64,000 nt of DNA from Lacrimispora sp046972725. Its GTDB lineage: Bacteria > Bacillota > Clostridia > Lachnospirales > Lachnospiraceae. How positions within the stretch are numbered: position 1 is the stretch's first letter; each line of letters starts with the position of its first letter. The DNA is taken from contig NZ_JBKVXF010000001.1 of NCBI RefSeq assembly GCF_046972725.1, forward strand, positions 682,001 through 746,000. The letters are read 5' to 3'. A program made the translations under genes and the position numbers. Shown here one piece after another: positions 51,694 to 60,850 of this stretch. The notes under the pieces are model-generated. The model saw nothing but the letters and a program-made list of their open reading frames with translations, had not been told where the DNA came from and searched no databases.

Positions 51694-52200
51694 TTATAAA
51701 TCCTCTCTTTCTGCCATGTCCTTATCCATAGGTATTTGAGATAAATTATCATATATACGTTTTAAAAATTGTTCCATGACAATCAATTCTTCTTTTGAAA
51801 AGTCATGAAACATCTGTGCTTCCACATTTGAAAAATATTCCCGGCTGATTTTCACCATATGCTTTCCTTTTTCTGTAAGACAAAGCTTGTTTATCCGGTT
51901 ATCTTCCTGATCTGTGATCCGGGTGATAAATCCGCCTTTTTCTAACTTTTTCACAGTAACTGCTATGGTAGCTGTGGAAACATAAAGGCGTTCTGCCAGT
52001 TCTTTTTGGGATGCATTATTATGATCTGAAAGCATCATTAAAATCTGGTGCTGACTGCGGAAAACCTTCGTCTGCTTGAAGCGCGACTCCAAAATCGAAC
52101 GGTGCAGCTTCATGATCCTCAGATATCCCCTCATTACATTTTTACGCAAGGAAAGAGGACTCTCCGTGCCTTCGTCATCCATTCCACACATTGATTTCAT
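51694..52200 (-). CDS. MarR-family regulator
   Basis: 168 residues. A winged helix with SQKELAERLYVSTATIAVTVKKLEKGGFITRITDQEDNRINKLCLTEKG. It heads the operon with the ABC exporter pair and probably derepresses it on binding a toxic ligand. A palindrome lies 35 bases upstream. Confidence 0.9.
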   Translation of the reverse strand: MKSMCGMDDEGTESPLSLRKNVMRGYLRIMKLHRSILESRFKQTKVFRSQHQILMMLSDHNNASQKELAERLYVSTATIAVTVKKLEKGGFITRITDQEDNRINKLCLTEKGKHMVKISREYFSNVEAQMFHDFSKEELIVMEQFLKRIYDNLSQIPMDKDMAEREDL

Positions 52201-52234
52201 TTATAGAATACCCCCCTTTCGGTTAGCATATTAA

Positions 52235-52248
52235 TAATTAGCTAATTA
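52235..52248. promoter_or_regulatory. Probable MarR operator
   Basis: Perfect 14-base palindrome TAATTAGCTAATTA upstream of the marR ribosome site, a typical AT-rich MarR site. Confidence 0.6.
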
Positions 52249-52581
52249 ACTATATGAGAGTATAACACTGTATGAATTTAAATGCAACGAAACAAATTAT
52301 GGTTTTTTGATAAAAATTATCTAAACTTTTGTGTATTTCTACAAAAAACGCAACACAACCACTCGTTATTTTAACAAAATAACGGTTTCATAATATCTAT
52401 AGCGGTAATATGATAACCCATTTACAAGCTTACATGTAATAAATAGGTATAAATTTTTAAAATACAAATACAATGACGAAAAATAAAACCGGACGCAAGC
52501 CATGCTATGTATTGTTTGCCTGTTATGGGAATAAAAAGAAAAAGAACGCGGAATCATACCAACCGTCTATAACCGGTGGCA
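52249..52581. other. AT-rich intergenic stretch
   Basis: No gene is visible. An inverted repeat CGTTATTTT-aac-AAAATAACG lies at 52364-52384. A terminator occupies the right end. Confidence 0.5.
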
Positions 52582-52590
52582 TTATTCCGC
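52548..52590 (-). terminator. Terminator after the 69-residue protein gene
   Basis: GCGGAAT/ATTCCGC outer stem and an inner ACCG/CGGT stem. On the minus strand GTTCTTTTTCTTTTT follows. It overlaps the stop codon. Confidence 0.75.
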
Positions 52591-52791
52591 ATTCAGAAGT
52601 TTTTTTGCTTCTTTTTCTGTTATTACTTCGTAGCATTCAAATTCGGGAGCATCCGGATAAAAATACCCAAGCGATAATCCCCGCCTTACCCACACTCCAT
52701 GTTCATACCCAAAGAACTGTCTTCCTTCCTGCTTTATCACAGTTCCCTGATTGTCATAATCGGTCAATTTCAAAAATCTTATTTCATTCAT
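52582..52791 (-). CDS. Small hypothetical protein overlapping the RelA-fold gene
   Basis: 69 residues (MNEIRFLKLTDYDNQGTVIK and on to YEVITEKEAKKLLNAE). It is a compact, mixed beta/alpha acidic protein with no recognised domain. It begins eight bases before the upstream RelA/SpoT-fold gene ends, so translation is coupled. Size, acidity and position fit an antitoxin or immunity protein, but this is inference. Confidence 0.65.
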   Translation of the reverse strand: MNEIRFLKLTDYDNQGTVIKQEGRQFFGYEHGVWVRRGLSLGYFYPDAPEFECYEVITEKEAKKLLNAE

Positions 52792-53443
52792 GCGATCTCA
52801 CCTTTTCTATGCCCTTCGGAATTTCCATAGAATCTGATAATTCAAACATCTGATCACCCAGTTCTATGTACGCTCTACTGCTTACGTCTTTGATTGGCCT
52901 TTGCCTTTCGTATAGTTCATGCATCTTTCCATTCTTCACTTCAAAGCTTTCCGGCGTATGGTACTGCAGCTCAAAAGTCAGCCCTTCCGGAGAACGCACA
53001 GTCGTGTTGATCCCATTGTATGGATTTTGTCCGTCAAGCCAGTAATTCTTGATTTCAACCGTATTATAACCTGAATTTGAATACATCTCAATAACTTTTA
53101 AAATTTTTTCCACAAGTTCTTCCCCGGAAGCGGTATACGTATATCTCAGTATGTCTTTTACCTCATACCCCTTTTCTCTGGGATTACATTTTCTTCCTAT
53201 TTTCTTAAAATAGGATTTTCTGGATTTCACACGGTATTTTGCTCCTGCCACTCCCATTCCTGCCTGTCTGGCAGTTTCCATGACCCGTGCTGTAATTTGG
53301 GGCTCCATCTTTACGGTCCGGTTATAATAAAGCATTCCTCTCACCCGGAATATTATGAACCCTTTATCTTTAAATAGCTCTCTGTAATGGTTATACATCG
53401 TTCTATCCAGCGAACATTTCCGCAACCTTTTCTCCCTGCGCAT
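52784..53443 (-). CDS. RelA/SpoT-fold nucleotidyltransferase-like protein
   Basis: About 219 residues from ATG 53443; the longer frame to 53533 has an unlikely N-terminus, and the start is not certain. The pattern parallels (p)ppGpp synthetase domains: RVKSRKSYFKKI (residues 71-82, like RVKxxxSIxxKM), VKDILRY (Asp97, like DLIGIR), YNGINTTVRSPEG (142-154, like NGYxSLHTTV) and FELQYHTPES (157-166, like EIQIRT). No hydrolase, TGS or ACT domain is present. Small alarmone synthetases and RelA-type toxins share this form; which applies is unknown. Confidence 0.6.
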   Translation of the reverse strand: MRREKRLRKCSLDRTMYNHYRELFKDKGFIIFRVRGMLYYNRTVKMEPQITARVMETARQAGMGVAGAKYRVKSRKSYFKKIGRKCNPREKGYEVKDILRYTYTASGEELVEKILKVIEMYSNSGYNTVEIKNYWLDGQNPYNGINTTVRSPEGLTFELQYHTPESFEVKNGKMHELYERQRPIKDVSSRAYIELGDQMFELSDSMEIPKGIEKVRSHE

Positions 53444-53548
53444 TGTCTTGTAATTCCTTTGACATATTATCATATGATTCAAGATATGCCGGGTTTGCCG
53501 AAAACGTGAAAAGAACTTGACCAAAATAACCAAACACAGACAAAATAA

Positions 53549-53572
53549 GCCGAAAACAAAAGAGTCTTCGGC
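53549..53572 (-). terminator. Hairpin after the coiled-coil gene
   Basis: GCCGAA/TTCGGC stem. On the minus strand TTATTTTG follows. Confidence 0.5.
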
Positions 53573-53588
53573 CTGAAAATCAATAATT

Positions 53589-53819
53589 CTATTTTTCTCT
53601 GGAAATAAGCAATTCTTTTAAATCTGTAAGAGACATATTATGTTCATCCAGAATGGAGGAAACTTCCTTAAAATGTTCCATTTCAATTTTCTCCTGAATT
53701 GCTTTTTCCTTCTCTTTCAATGCAGTAATGGAATTTTTATACTGCAGAATGGATTCCTGTACATCGTTTAATTCTTTTTGAAGCCTTTCAATTGATGACT
53801 TTCTTACTCCTCTTGGCAT
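53589..53819 (-). CDS. Small coiled-coil protein
   Basis: 76 residues from ATG 53819 (AAGGAG ten bases upstream). MPRGVRKSSIERLQKELNDV opens a long heptad-like coiled coil; the end reads SLTDLKELLIS. The layout (basic N-terminus, coiled coil, short C-terminal motif) resembles small nucleoid- or element-associated proteins. No family is recognised. Confidence 0.65.
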   Translation of the reverse strand: MPRGVRKSSIERLQKELNDVQESILQYKNSITALKEKEKAIQEKIEMEHFKEVSSILDEHNMSLTDLKELLISREK

Positions 53820-54036
53820 ATACAAATATCTCCTTATAATATCAATAATTATTCCCATATATTAACAATTATATATTTATAAATCAAGAAAAAAAGGGGA
53901 AATAAGTACTGGTAAATTTTTCCATCCATTCATTGTGAGTAATGATTGATTGATTTTTCAACAAAACCTATCGATTTTGCAGTAACCTTGACCCATGCCG
54001 TATTGAATCACTGATTATTGCATGGTGAAAAGCCGC

Positions 54037-54609
54037 TCAGAGCTCCTCTTTAATCTTTCCTTCCTTATAGTGTTTCCGGCACAGCGGTACATATTTATCA
54101 TTTGCGCCCAATAAAATCTGTTTACCGCTTCTTAAAATTTTACCGTCTTTATTGATCCTGGCGTTCATAGCTGCAGAATTACCGCACCAACAGACGGTTC
54201 TTAATTCCTCAATTTCATCTGCAAGTTCCATAAGCCTTTTGGAACCGGGAAAGAGATGGGAAGTAAAATCTGTTCGGAGTCCGTAGCACAGGACCGGAAT
54301 CTGATAGTAATCCACAAATTCGGCAAGCAGATCAATATTACTCTCTGAAAGAAATTGTGCCTCATCTACAATAATCACATCATACTGTTTGATTGTATCC
54401 GGATGATAGGTTTCCAATTCGGACCACAAAATGCATTCTGCTTCTAAACCAATTCGTGATTTGATTTTCTTAATGTCATCTCTGGTTTCAACATCAGGCT
54501 TTACAAGCAGTACTTTCTTTCCCTTTTCCATATAACTATACCTGGTCATCAGCGCATTGGCGGTCTTGGAACTTCCCATTGCACCATATTTAAAATACAA
54601 CTTTGCCAT
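54037..54609 (-). CDS. tdk: Thymidine kinase
   Basis: 190 residues from ATG 54609 (AAGGAG upstream). It phosphorylates thymidine for dTMP salvage. The P-loop is GAMGSSKTANALM, followed by the DEAQFL Walker B-like motif. The zinc cysteines and His are in TVCWCGNSAAMNARI and CRKHY. Type II TK, like that of Bacillus. Confidence 0.95.
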   Translation of the reverse strand: MAKLYFKYGAMGSSKTANALMTRYSYMEKGKKVLLVKPDVETRDDIKKIKSRIGLEAECILWSELETYHPDTIKQYDVIIVDEAQFLSESNIDLLAEFVDYYQIPVLCYGLRTDFTSHLFPGSKRLMELADEIEELRTVCWCGNSAAMNARINKDGKILRSGKQILLGANDKYVPLCRKHYKEGKIKEEL

Positions 54610-54835
54610 ATTTTTCTCCTTAACAAAAACCTTTCTTCCACATTTAAAAAATGCTTCTATTACTATACCACAGAACCATGCTTTGGAGCATTTAATTTTT
54701 AGCAAATGGATTTATGCTATTGGAAATAATTATGAGAATACGAATCCAACAATATCAAAACTTGGATATAGAAAGATAGATTTTTCAAACAGAAAGTAAA
54801 ATCATATTTCTTCATATAATATGCAACACGAAAAT

Positions 54836-54864
54836 AAAAAAGCCTAGCATCTACTAGACTTTTA
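54836..54864 (-). terminator. ssrA terminator
   Basis: Minus strand AAAAGTCTAG/CTAGGCTTTT stem (one G-T wobble) with TTTTATTTT after it. Confidence 0.8.
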
Positions 54865-54867
54865 GAG

Positions 54868-55206
54868 TGGAGCAGACGGGAGTTGAACCCGTGTCCAAAA
54901 ACTAATTCCCTGTTCTTCTACTATCATAGTCAGTTTATTGACATTCCCTCCGCTGTCCGGGAACTGACACCCTGACAACTTCAGTAGCTTCATAATACGT
55001 CCGCATACTCAAAGCTTTGTATACGTCGTTTCTCACATCGTCGATGCCGGGATCTTAAAGTGTGAGTGCCTTAAGGCCGACAAGCTGCATTAAGCAGCTA
55101 AAGCTAATTTATTATTGTTAGCGTTTATATTTTGTTTGCCATTTAACGCATCGCATGCGGATAGCTTCACCAGCTGCATAGTCCCTGTCGAAACCAGTAC
55201 TGCCCC
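54868..55206 (-). ncRNA. ssrA: tmRNA
   Basis: It rescues stalled ribosomes. The 5' end GGGGCAGTACTGGTTTCGACAGGG and the 3' end, with a T-arm GGTTCAACTCCCG and CTGCTCCA, form the Ala-tRNA-like acceptor; the G3-U pair region is conserved. The tag frame ends in ANNNKLALAA then TAA (near 55085). CCA is not encoded beyond the A. It is single-piece, 339 bases. Confidence 0.95.
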
Positions 55207-55236
55207 TGACTGGTACTCTTTCTTCAGAGTAAATTT

Positions 55237-55265
55237 ATACTAACATGAAAAAAATAGTTTGTCAA
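55237..55265 (-). promoter_or_regulatory. ssrA promoter
   Basis: Minus strand TTGACA (55265-55260), 17-base spacer, TAGTAT (55242-55237). Confidence 0.75.
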
Positions 55266-55282
55266 GGCCAGTCCATTTCCAG

Positions 55283-56326
55283 TTACAGGTCATCAATCAA
55301 TGCACTGCTTTTTGCATAAGCCGTACTTTTTGCCTCAAAAAAATCTGTTTTAATAAGGTTTGCATTGCTGTACTGGCTGACCCATGACATGCTTTCCGGT
55401 TCCTTTTCATGTCCTTCATACAGGGGTTCCCAGCCAAGACTTGTACATCGCAGATTTCCTAAATATTTGATATAGTCCGTAATCATCTGTTTCGTTAATC
55501 CGGGGACTTCGTCACCGATGGCATAGCAGCCCCAGGCAATCTCCTGTTCACAGCCTTCTCTTATCATGCCGCGGTAGATTTCCACACATTCCGGGGTAAA
55601 TAACTGAGGTTCTTCTTTTGTAAGCTCCAGAATCATGTTGCGGAAAAGCCATAAATGAGTGTTTTCATCCCGGTTAATGTACCGGATTTCCTGGGAAGAA
55701 CCGGTCATCTTATGATTCCGGCCCAAATTGTAAAAAAACATAAATCCGCTATAAAAATATATTCCCTCCAGTATAAAGTTGGCAATTACCACTTTCATAA
55801 AAGCAAATGCACTTTTATCCTTTTGAAATTCATTGTACAGATTTCCGATAAATGTATTCCGCTGGAGAAGATGAGGATCGCTTTTCCACTGATAAAGCAC
55901 TTCATTCCTTGTCTGCGGTTCGCAGATGGTATCCAGCATATAGCTGTAACTCTGGCTGTGGACCGCTTCCTGGAAGGTCTGTATGGATAAACACAGATTG
56001 ATCTCGTTGGCAGTCACATATTCACCGATTGCCGGAAGATTGGCAGTTTGTATGCTGTCTAAAAACACCAGAAACGACAGTATTTTATCATAGGCCCGCC
56101 GCTCTGAGGGGCTGAGCAGAGGATAGTCTTTCGTATCTCTGCCCAGATTGATTTCTTCCGGAATCCAGAAATTATTCATGGCCTGACGGTACCAGTCACT
56201 TACCCAGGAATATTTCATATTGTTAAAATCATTCAGATTGGTGGTATTGCCGTTTATCATCCGGCGCTCTCTTACATCAATATCTCCATCCGGATTAAAA
56301 AGAGGTCTTTTTTTCAATTGTTCCAT
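55283..56326 (-). CDS. nrdB: Ribonucleotide reductase beta subunit, class I
   Basis: 347 residues from ATG 56326 (GAGG seven bases upstream). The diiron ligands are visible as the EAVH (Glu120, His123) and ENTH motifs, and the probable radical Tyr127 is in HSQSYSYML. It supplies the radical to NrdA for dNTP synthesis. Aerobic class I RNR in an anaerobe suggests some oxygen tolerance. It lies 64 bases after nrdA. Confidence 0.93.
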   Translation of the reverse strand: MEQLKKRPLFNPDGDIDVRERRMINGNTTNLNDFNNMKYSWVSDWYRQAMNNFWIPEEINLGRDTKDYPLLSPSERRAYDKILSFLVFLDSIQTANLPAIGEYVTANEINLCLSIQTFQEAVHSQSYSYMLDTICEPQTRNEVLYQWKSDPHLLQRNTFIGNLYNEFQKDKSAFAFMKVVIANFILEGIYFYSGFMFFYNLGRNHKMTGSSQEIRYINRDENTHLWLFRNMILELTKEEPQLFTPECVEIYRGMIREGCEQEIAWGCYAIGDEVPGLTKQMITDYIKYLGNLRCTSLGWEPLYEGHEKEPESMSWVSQYSNANLIKTDFFEAKSTAYAKSSALIDDL

Positions 56327-56390
56327 ACTTTCGCCTCGCTCCCTCCTGTTTTTTGTTTCTTCTATAAGCTTTCTTACAATGGCTGAACGA

Positions 56391-58649
56391 TCAGCTGGAG
56401 CATACCTCACACTCCTCTACTTCCAGACTTTTGGAACGTATATAATAGATAGTCTTTACCTTGCATTCCCATGCCAGAATGTAAAGCTGCAGCACCTGAC
56501 GCAGGGTATAATCATTCGTGATATAAAGGTTCATGCTCTGCGCCTGGTCCACATGCCTCTGACGAATACCTGCTGCCCGAACGGACCACTTCTGATCAAT
56601 CAGGTGAGCATTTTTATATCTCCAGAAAGTTTCCGGAGACAGATCCGGAGCTACACGCACAACCAGTCCATTCTTCTTTTCCTCCATATAATATCTGCTC
56701 ATGACCGGGTCAAGTCCTGCGGTCGTACCGGCAATCATACTGGTACTGCTTGTAGGTGCAATGGCAATGAGCCAGCCGTTTCTCATGCCCTGGGAGGCAA
56801 CCTTTTTCCGAAGCCGTTCCCATTCCGGGGAGCTATATTCCCGTTTTGTGAAATAGGCACCGGTCTGCCAGTCACTGCCTGGGAATTTTTCATAGCAGCC
56901 TTTTTCTGCCGCATAATCACAGCTTGCCTCAATCGCAGCAAAATTAATTGCTTCAAAAATCCGATCGGCAAATGCAAGGTGTTCCTCTGACTCCCAGGAA
57001 ATCTGATTTTTTGCCAGCATATGATGATAACCGCTTACGCCCAGTCCTATGGGCCGATAGCGAAGATTATTCAGCTTTGCATATGGTACAGGAAAGAAAT
57101 TCAAATCAATCACATTATCAAGTGCCCTGACAGCACTTCTTGTCAACTGAGTCAATTCGTCTTTATCATCTAAATTAATATTTCCAAGAGACAGGCTTGC
57201 CAGATTGCAGACCACAAAGTCTCCCGGTTTCGTAACAGTAACCACCACAGTCTCTCCGTCTACCGTCTCATAACGCTGTTCCACTTCTTCCACAGCACTC
57301 ATATTCTGGGCGATTTCCGTACATAGATTGCTGCAGTAAATAATGCCGCTGTGACTGTTTGGATTCGCTTCATTTACAATGTCTCTGTTAAACGCAAAGG
57401 GGGTGCCGGTTTCCACCGCACTCTTTAACACCAGACGGATAATATCTTTAACCGGAATGATTCTCTTCTGTATCCGGCTGTCACTCACGCACTCACGATA
57501 CCGTTCCTCCCACTGGGTTCCATAAAAATCCTCTAAGGCCCAGCCCTTTACAGTAAGAATCTCATGAGGGCACATAAGATACCAGTCTCCCTCTATATTT
57601 TCCTTTGCCATTTTCCAAAACAGGTTGGGGTAACAGACCGCAGGGAAAACATCGTGAGCCTTCATCCGGTCATCTCCGTTATTGGTCCTTATGTTAAGAA
57701 ACTCTGGCAAATCCTTATGCCAGACATCCAGATATACGGCTACGGCTCCCTGGCGTACCCCCAGCTGATCCACCGCAACCGCCGTATCATTGGCCAGTTT
57801 GATCCAGCGGATCACACCTCCCGCTGCCCCCTGAAAGCCGCGAATGCTACTGCCTGCCGCACGTACCTTGCCAAAATAAAGCCCCATGCCGCCTCCGAAC
57901 TTGCTGACCTTGGCAAAGCTGTCAATGCTCCGGTAAATCCCGTTAAGACTGTCCGGAACCGTATCTATAAAACAGGATGAAAGCTGATGATAAGGCTTTC
58001 TGGCATTGGAAAGCGTAGGCGTAGCCATTGTGACCTTTAAAGTGCTTAACATGTCATAGAACCGCTTCACCCAGCCCTCCCGGTCTGTTTTTTCTTCCAT
58101 TGCAAGATGCATGGCAATCCCAAGGAACATCTCCTGAGGCGTCTCTAACGGAATATTTTGATGACTGCGGATAACATAACGGCTTAAAAGCAGCTCAAGA
58201 CCGGAGTAGTTGAGAAGATGGTTTCTTTCCGGATCCAGATACCCTTCATAGCGGTCAATCTCTTCTTTCCGGTAATGCTTTAGAATATAGTCTCCATAAA
58301 GCCCTTCTTTTGTCAAATAGCATATCTTATCGTAAAAGCTTCTGATGTTCTGCCGCAGAAGTTCCTCCTTTAAAGATAATTCAAATTGAAGCATCAAAAA
58401 TCTTGCTCCTATATATTCCCAGTCCGGTGCTTCCTGAGTGGTCAGCTCTACCGCTGCCTGCGTAAGAATCTTAAGCCTTTGGGAGATACTTTCTTCGCTC
58501 TTATAAAATGAGCAAAACTTATCAGAAAGAAGTTCAATGCCATAGGCGGGACCGGTCCATGTGGACTGAATGCCAAAAAGCACTGCCGAAAACTCCGGTA
58601 TGTCTTTAAAATACTCCAAAAGTACCTGTTCTCCATGTTTCATATCCAT
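56391..58649 (-). CDS. nrdA: Ribonucleotide reductase alpha subunit, class I
   Basis: 752 residues. The catalytic barrel has HQLSSCFIDTVPDSLNGI, the active-site NLCTEI loop and the RNR signature APTSSTSMIAGTTAGLDPVM. The C-terminal CEVC provides the redox cysteines. The N-terminal ~100 residues do not show a clear ATP-cone. It is first in the nrdAB operon. Confidence 0.94.
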   Translation of the reverse strand: MDMKHGEQVLLEYFKDIPEFSAVLFGIQSTWTGPAYGIELLSDKFCSFYKSEESISQRLKILTQAAVELTTQEAPDWEYIGARFLMLQFELSLKEELLRQNIRSFYDKICYLTKEGLYGDYILKHYRKEEIDRYEGYLDPERNHLLNYSGLELLLSRYVIRSHQNIPLETPQEMFLGIAMHLAMEEKTDREGWVKRFYDMLSTLKVTMATPTLSNARKPYHQLSSCFIDTVPDSLNGIYRSIDSFAKVSKFGGGMGLYFGKVRAAGSSIRGFQGAAGGVIRWIKLANDTAVAVDQLGVRQGAVAVYLDVWHKDLPEFLNIRTNNGDDRMKAHDVFPAVCYPNLFWKMAKENIEGDWYLMCPHEILTVKGWALEDFYGTQWEERYRECVSDSRIQKRIIPVKDIIRLVLKSAVETGTPFAFNRDIVNEANPNSHSGIIYCSNLCTEIAQNMSAVEEVEQRYETVDGETVVVTVTKPGDFVVCNLASLSLGNINLDDKDELTQLTRSAVRALDNVIDLNFFPVPYAKLNNLRYRPIGLGVSGYHHMLAKNQISWESEEHLAFADRIFEAINFAAIEASCDYAAEKGCYEKFPGSDWQTGAYFTKREYSSPEWERLRKKVASQGMRNGWLIAIAPTSSTSMIAGTTAGLDPVMSRYYMEEKKNGLVVRVAPDLSPETFWRYKNAHLIDQKWSVRAAGIRQRHVDQAQSMNLYITNDYTLRQVLQLYILAWECKVKTIYYIRSKSLEVEECEVCSS

Positions 58650-58764
58650 CGATTATTCCTGCCAATCTATTGTTTAATATCAATACCAATAACTGTTATT
58701 ATATGTCGTAGGAAGAATATACCACAAGATATAGTTTATTTCAACCTCTCAAGTACAAAATATT

Positions 58765-59700
58765 CTATTTTAAATCCAATTCCTCAAACAATGCAGCGAT
58801 AGCAGAACGATAATCCGCAAGGTTCTGGGACTTTCTGATTTTTTTTGCATGCTTTTCTCCGTCTTTAAAGCATTGTATCATATAGGCCCATAATTCCTTC
58901 ATCTTAAACAGCACATTCCGGTCACCGGAAATCACCCTTTCATATCCGGCAAGCACCTCATCATGAAACTCTTTCAGCAACCGTTTATTCATAACTTCAT
59001 CTTTATTAATTTCTCCTGCCAGGCCAGGGTTTGTCACCAGCCCCCTGCCCATCATAACACGGTCAACGGTCGGAAATGCATCTGTAAATCGCTTATAATC
59101 CTCCGGGGAAAATATATTTCCATTATAGCAAAGAGAATTTCTGCTTTCTGTAACCGCTGCTTTAAATACAGAAAGGTCAGGTTCATTTTTATAAAAGTCC
59201 TTCTGAACACGGGGATGAATGATCAGCTCCTGTAATGGATATTTATTAAAGATTTCCAGAAGCCGGGGAAATTCATCGGGATGCTCCTTCCCGATTCTGG
59301 TCTTAATGGAAATCCCTATATCAATGTCAGAAAATACTTTTTCAAGAAAATGATCCAGCTTGTCCGGATCGCTCAGAAAACCAGAACCTTTTCCTTTGGA
59401 AACGACTGTGGCAGACGGACAGCCCAGATTTAAATTGACTTCTTTATAACCATACATCTTTAGTTCCTGTGCCGCCCATAGGAAATCTTCCTCTTTATTG
59501 GTCAGAATCTGGGGAACCAGATATAATCCCTCATTGTGCTCCGGCAGAATGTCATTTTTTTCTCTGGAAGAAAACACCCGGTTCTGAGTCGGTACGAGAA
59601 ACGGAGTGTAATACACATCCACATCTTTAAAAAATTTGCGATGGGCGTTCCGGTAAACATACCCTGTGATTCCTTCCATGGGTGCAAAATAATACTTCAT
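58765..59700 (-). CDS. tRNA-dihydrouridine synthase
   Basis: 311 residues, an FMN TIM-barrel. YFAPMEGITGYVYRNAHRKFF opens the barrel. The catalytic Cys is in LNLGCPSATVVSKGKGSGF, with IKTRIG, CYNGNIFSPED and DRVMMGRGLVTNP further on. It reduces uridines in tRNA D-loops. The subgroup (DusA, B or C) is not clear. Lone gene. Confidence 0.92.
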   Translation of the reverse strand: MKYYFAPMEGITGYVYRNAHRKFFKDVDVYYTPFLVPTQNRVFSSREKNDILPEHNEGLYLVPQILTNKEEDFLWAAQELKMYGYKEVNLNLGCPSATVVSKGKGSGFLSDPDKLDHFLEKVFSDIDIGISIKTRIGKEHPDEFPRLLEIFNKYPLQELIIHPRVQKDFYKNEPDLSVFKAAVTESRNSLCYNGNIFSPEDYKRFTDAFPTVDRVMMGRGLVTNPGLAGEINKDEVMNKRLLKEFHDEVLAGYERVISGDRNVLFKMKELWAYMIQCFKDGEKHAKKIRKSQNLADYRSAIAALFEELDLK

Positions 59701-59776
59701 TAGTAAAGCCTCTCTTTCCTGCTTTTGCTCTGTGAAATTATTTTATCATAACATTGGGTGAATGCATAGAAGGCCG

Positions 59777-59806
59777 TTTACAAAACCTTCTAAGGAGTGC
59801 TATAAT
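59777..59806 (+). promoter_or_regulatory. Promoter of the amidase gene
   Basis: TTTACA (59777-59782), 18-base spacer, TATAAT (59801-59806). Confidence 0.7.
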
Positions 59807-59841
59807 ATGAGACAAAATGCGATTATTCGGGAGGATCTGTC

Positions 59842-60777
59842 ATGATCAAATTAAAGAATGTTTTTACGGCCTCTGTCAGGGTCTTTTTACTGGCTGCACT
59901 GATTTCCACCACCGTTTCCGCTCCTGCCCGGGCGGAAGAAGAAACCGGACCTGCTTTTGCTCCTCCTGTTACGAAAACAACGGCTCCTCAAATCGGGCCC
60001 GGCGTATCCAATTCTTCAAAATTGGTAGTGGTTCTGGACCCCGGCCACGGAAAAACACAGGGCCACTACTCCGGATGCAGCTTTGAATATAACGGAGTTA
60101 AATATTACGAAGATGAAATCACCATGAAGATCGCAGCTTATACCAAACAGTATCTGGAACAGAACTCAGATTATACGGTCTATTTAACCAAAGACAGTGC
60201 CGAAAAGACCGTTCCACTGGAACAGCGGGCCGCCTTTGCAGCCTCGGTTCATGCCGATCTTTTTGTCAGCCAGCATGTGGATGCGGCTCCCGGCAACGGA
60301 ACCACCTGCAATGCATATGGCGTCAGCTCTATGGCTCCAAAGGCGGGCCGCTACAACAACGAACTGGCCCTTCAGTCACAGGAGGCTGCAAAAACCATTT
60401 TAAACCAGTTAAGTGCATTGGGCCTTCATAACCGGGGACTGATCCTCAGGGATTCTCAGAACGGAACTCACTTTGCAGATGGAAGTCTGGCAGACTATTA
60501 TGCCATTCCACGTTATTCCCAGATGTATGGTATCCGGGGGTTTATCATTGAACACGGTTTTATAAACCACACCAGTGATCTGACTTTATTCCTTTCCACA
60601 GAGGAAAACTACAAAGCCCTGGGCGAAGCTGACGCAAAGGGAATCATTGAATATTTACAAAAAGCTGGAAAAAATACGTTTGCGCAGACGGTTGATACAT
60701 CCCAGGCTCCCCAAGGGGCCAGCAGCGAGTCCAAGATACCGGCCGGACCGGCTGTTTCTTTGCAAAGCACCAGCTAA
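59842..60777 (+). CDS. Secreted N-acetylmuramoyl-L-alanine amidase
   Basis: 311 residues. A signal peptide ends near APARAEEE. The Amidase_3 domain has zinc ligands in VLDPGHGK (His), YEDEITMKIA (Glu) and SQHVDAA (His), and the catalytic Glu in IIEHGFINH. It cuts the bond between muramic acid and the stem peptide. A Ser/Ala/Pro-rich tail follows. Its neighbour is the Csp-family gene, so a role in sporulation or germination is possible. Confidence 0.92.
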   Translation: MIKLKNVFTASVRVFLLAALISTTVSAPARAEEETGPAFAPPVTKTTAPQIGPGVSNSSKLVVVLDPGHGKTQGHYSGCSFEYNGVKYYEDEITMKIAAYTKQYLEQNSDYTVYLTKDSAEKTVPLEQRAAFAASVHADLFVSQHVDAAPGNGTTCNAYGVSSMAPKAGRYNNELALQSQEAAKTILNQLSALGLHNRGLILRDSQNGTHFADGSLADYYAIPRYSQMYGIRGFIIEHGFINHTSDLTLFLSTEENYKALGEADAKGIIEYLQKAGKNTFAQTVDTSQAPQGASSESKIPAGPAVSLQSTS

Positions 60778-60790
60778 AACTCATAATCAA

Positions 60791-60850
60791 AACCCTCCTG
60801 CATAAAATATAGCATATGCTTTGCTAAAACTGGCAGGGGGGTTGATTTTG
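60791..60850 (+). promoter_or_regulatory. Leader hairpin masking the Csp-like ribosome binding site
   Basis: AACCCTCCTGC (60791-60801) pairs with GCAGGGGGGTT (60833-60843) through 11 pairs, one a G-T wobble. The right arm is the ribosome site of the TTG start at 60848. Confidence 0.55.

Noticed and set aside
52249..54036. Prophage or integrative element
   Set aside because: The stretch is AT-rich with small unknown genes, but no integrase, phage structural gene or attachment repeat is visible.
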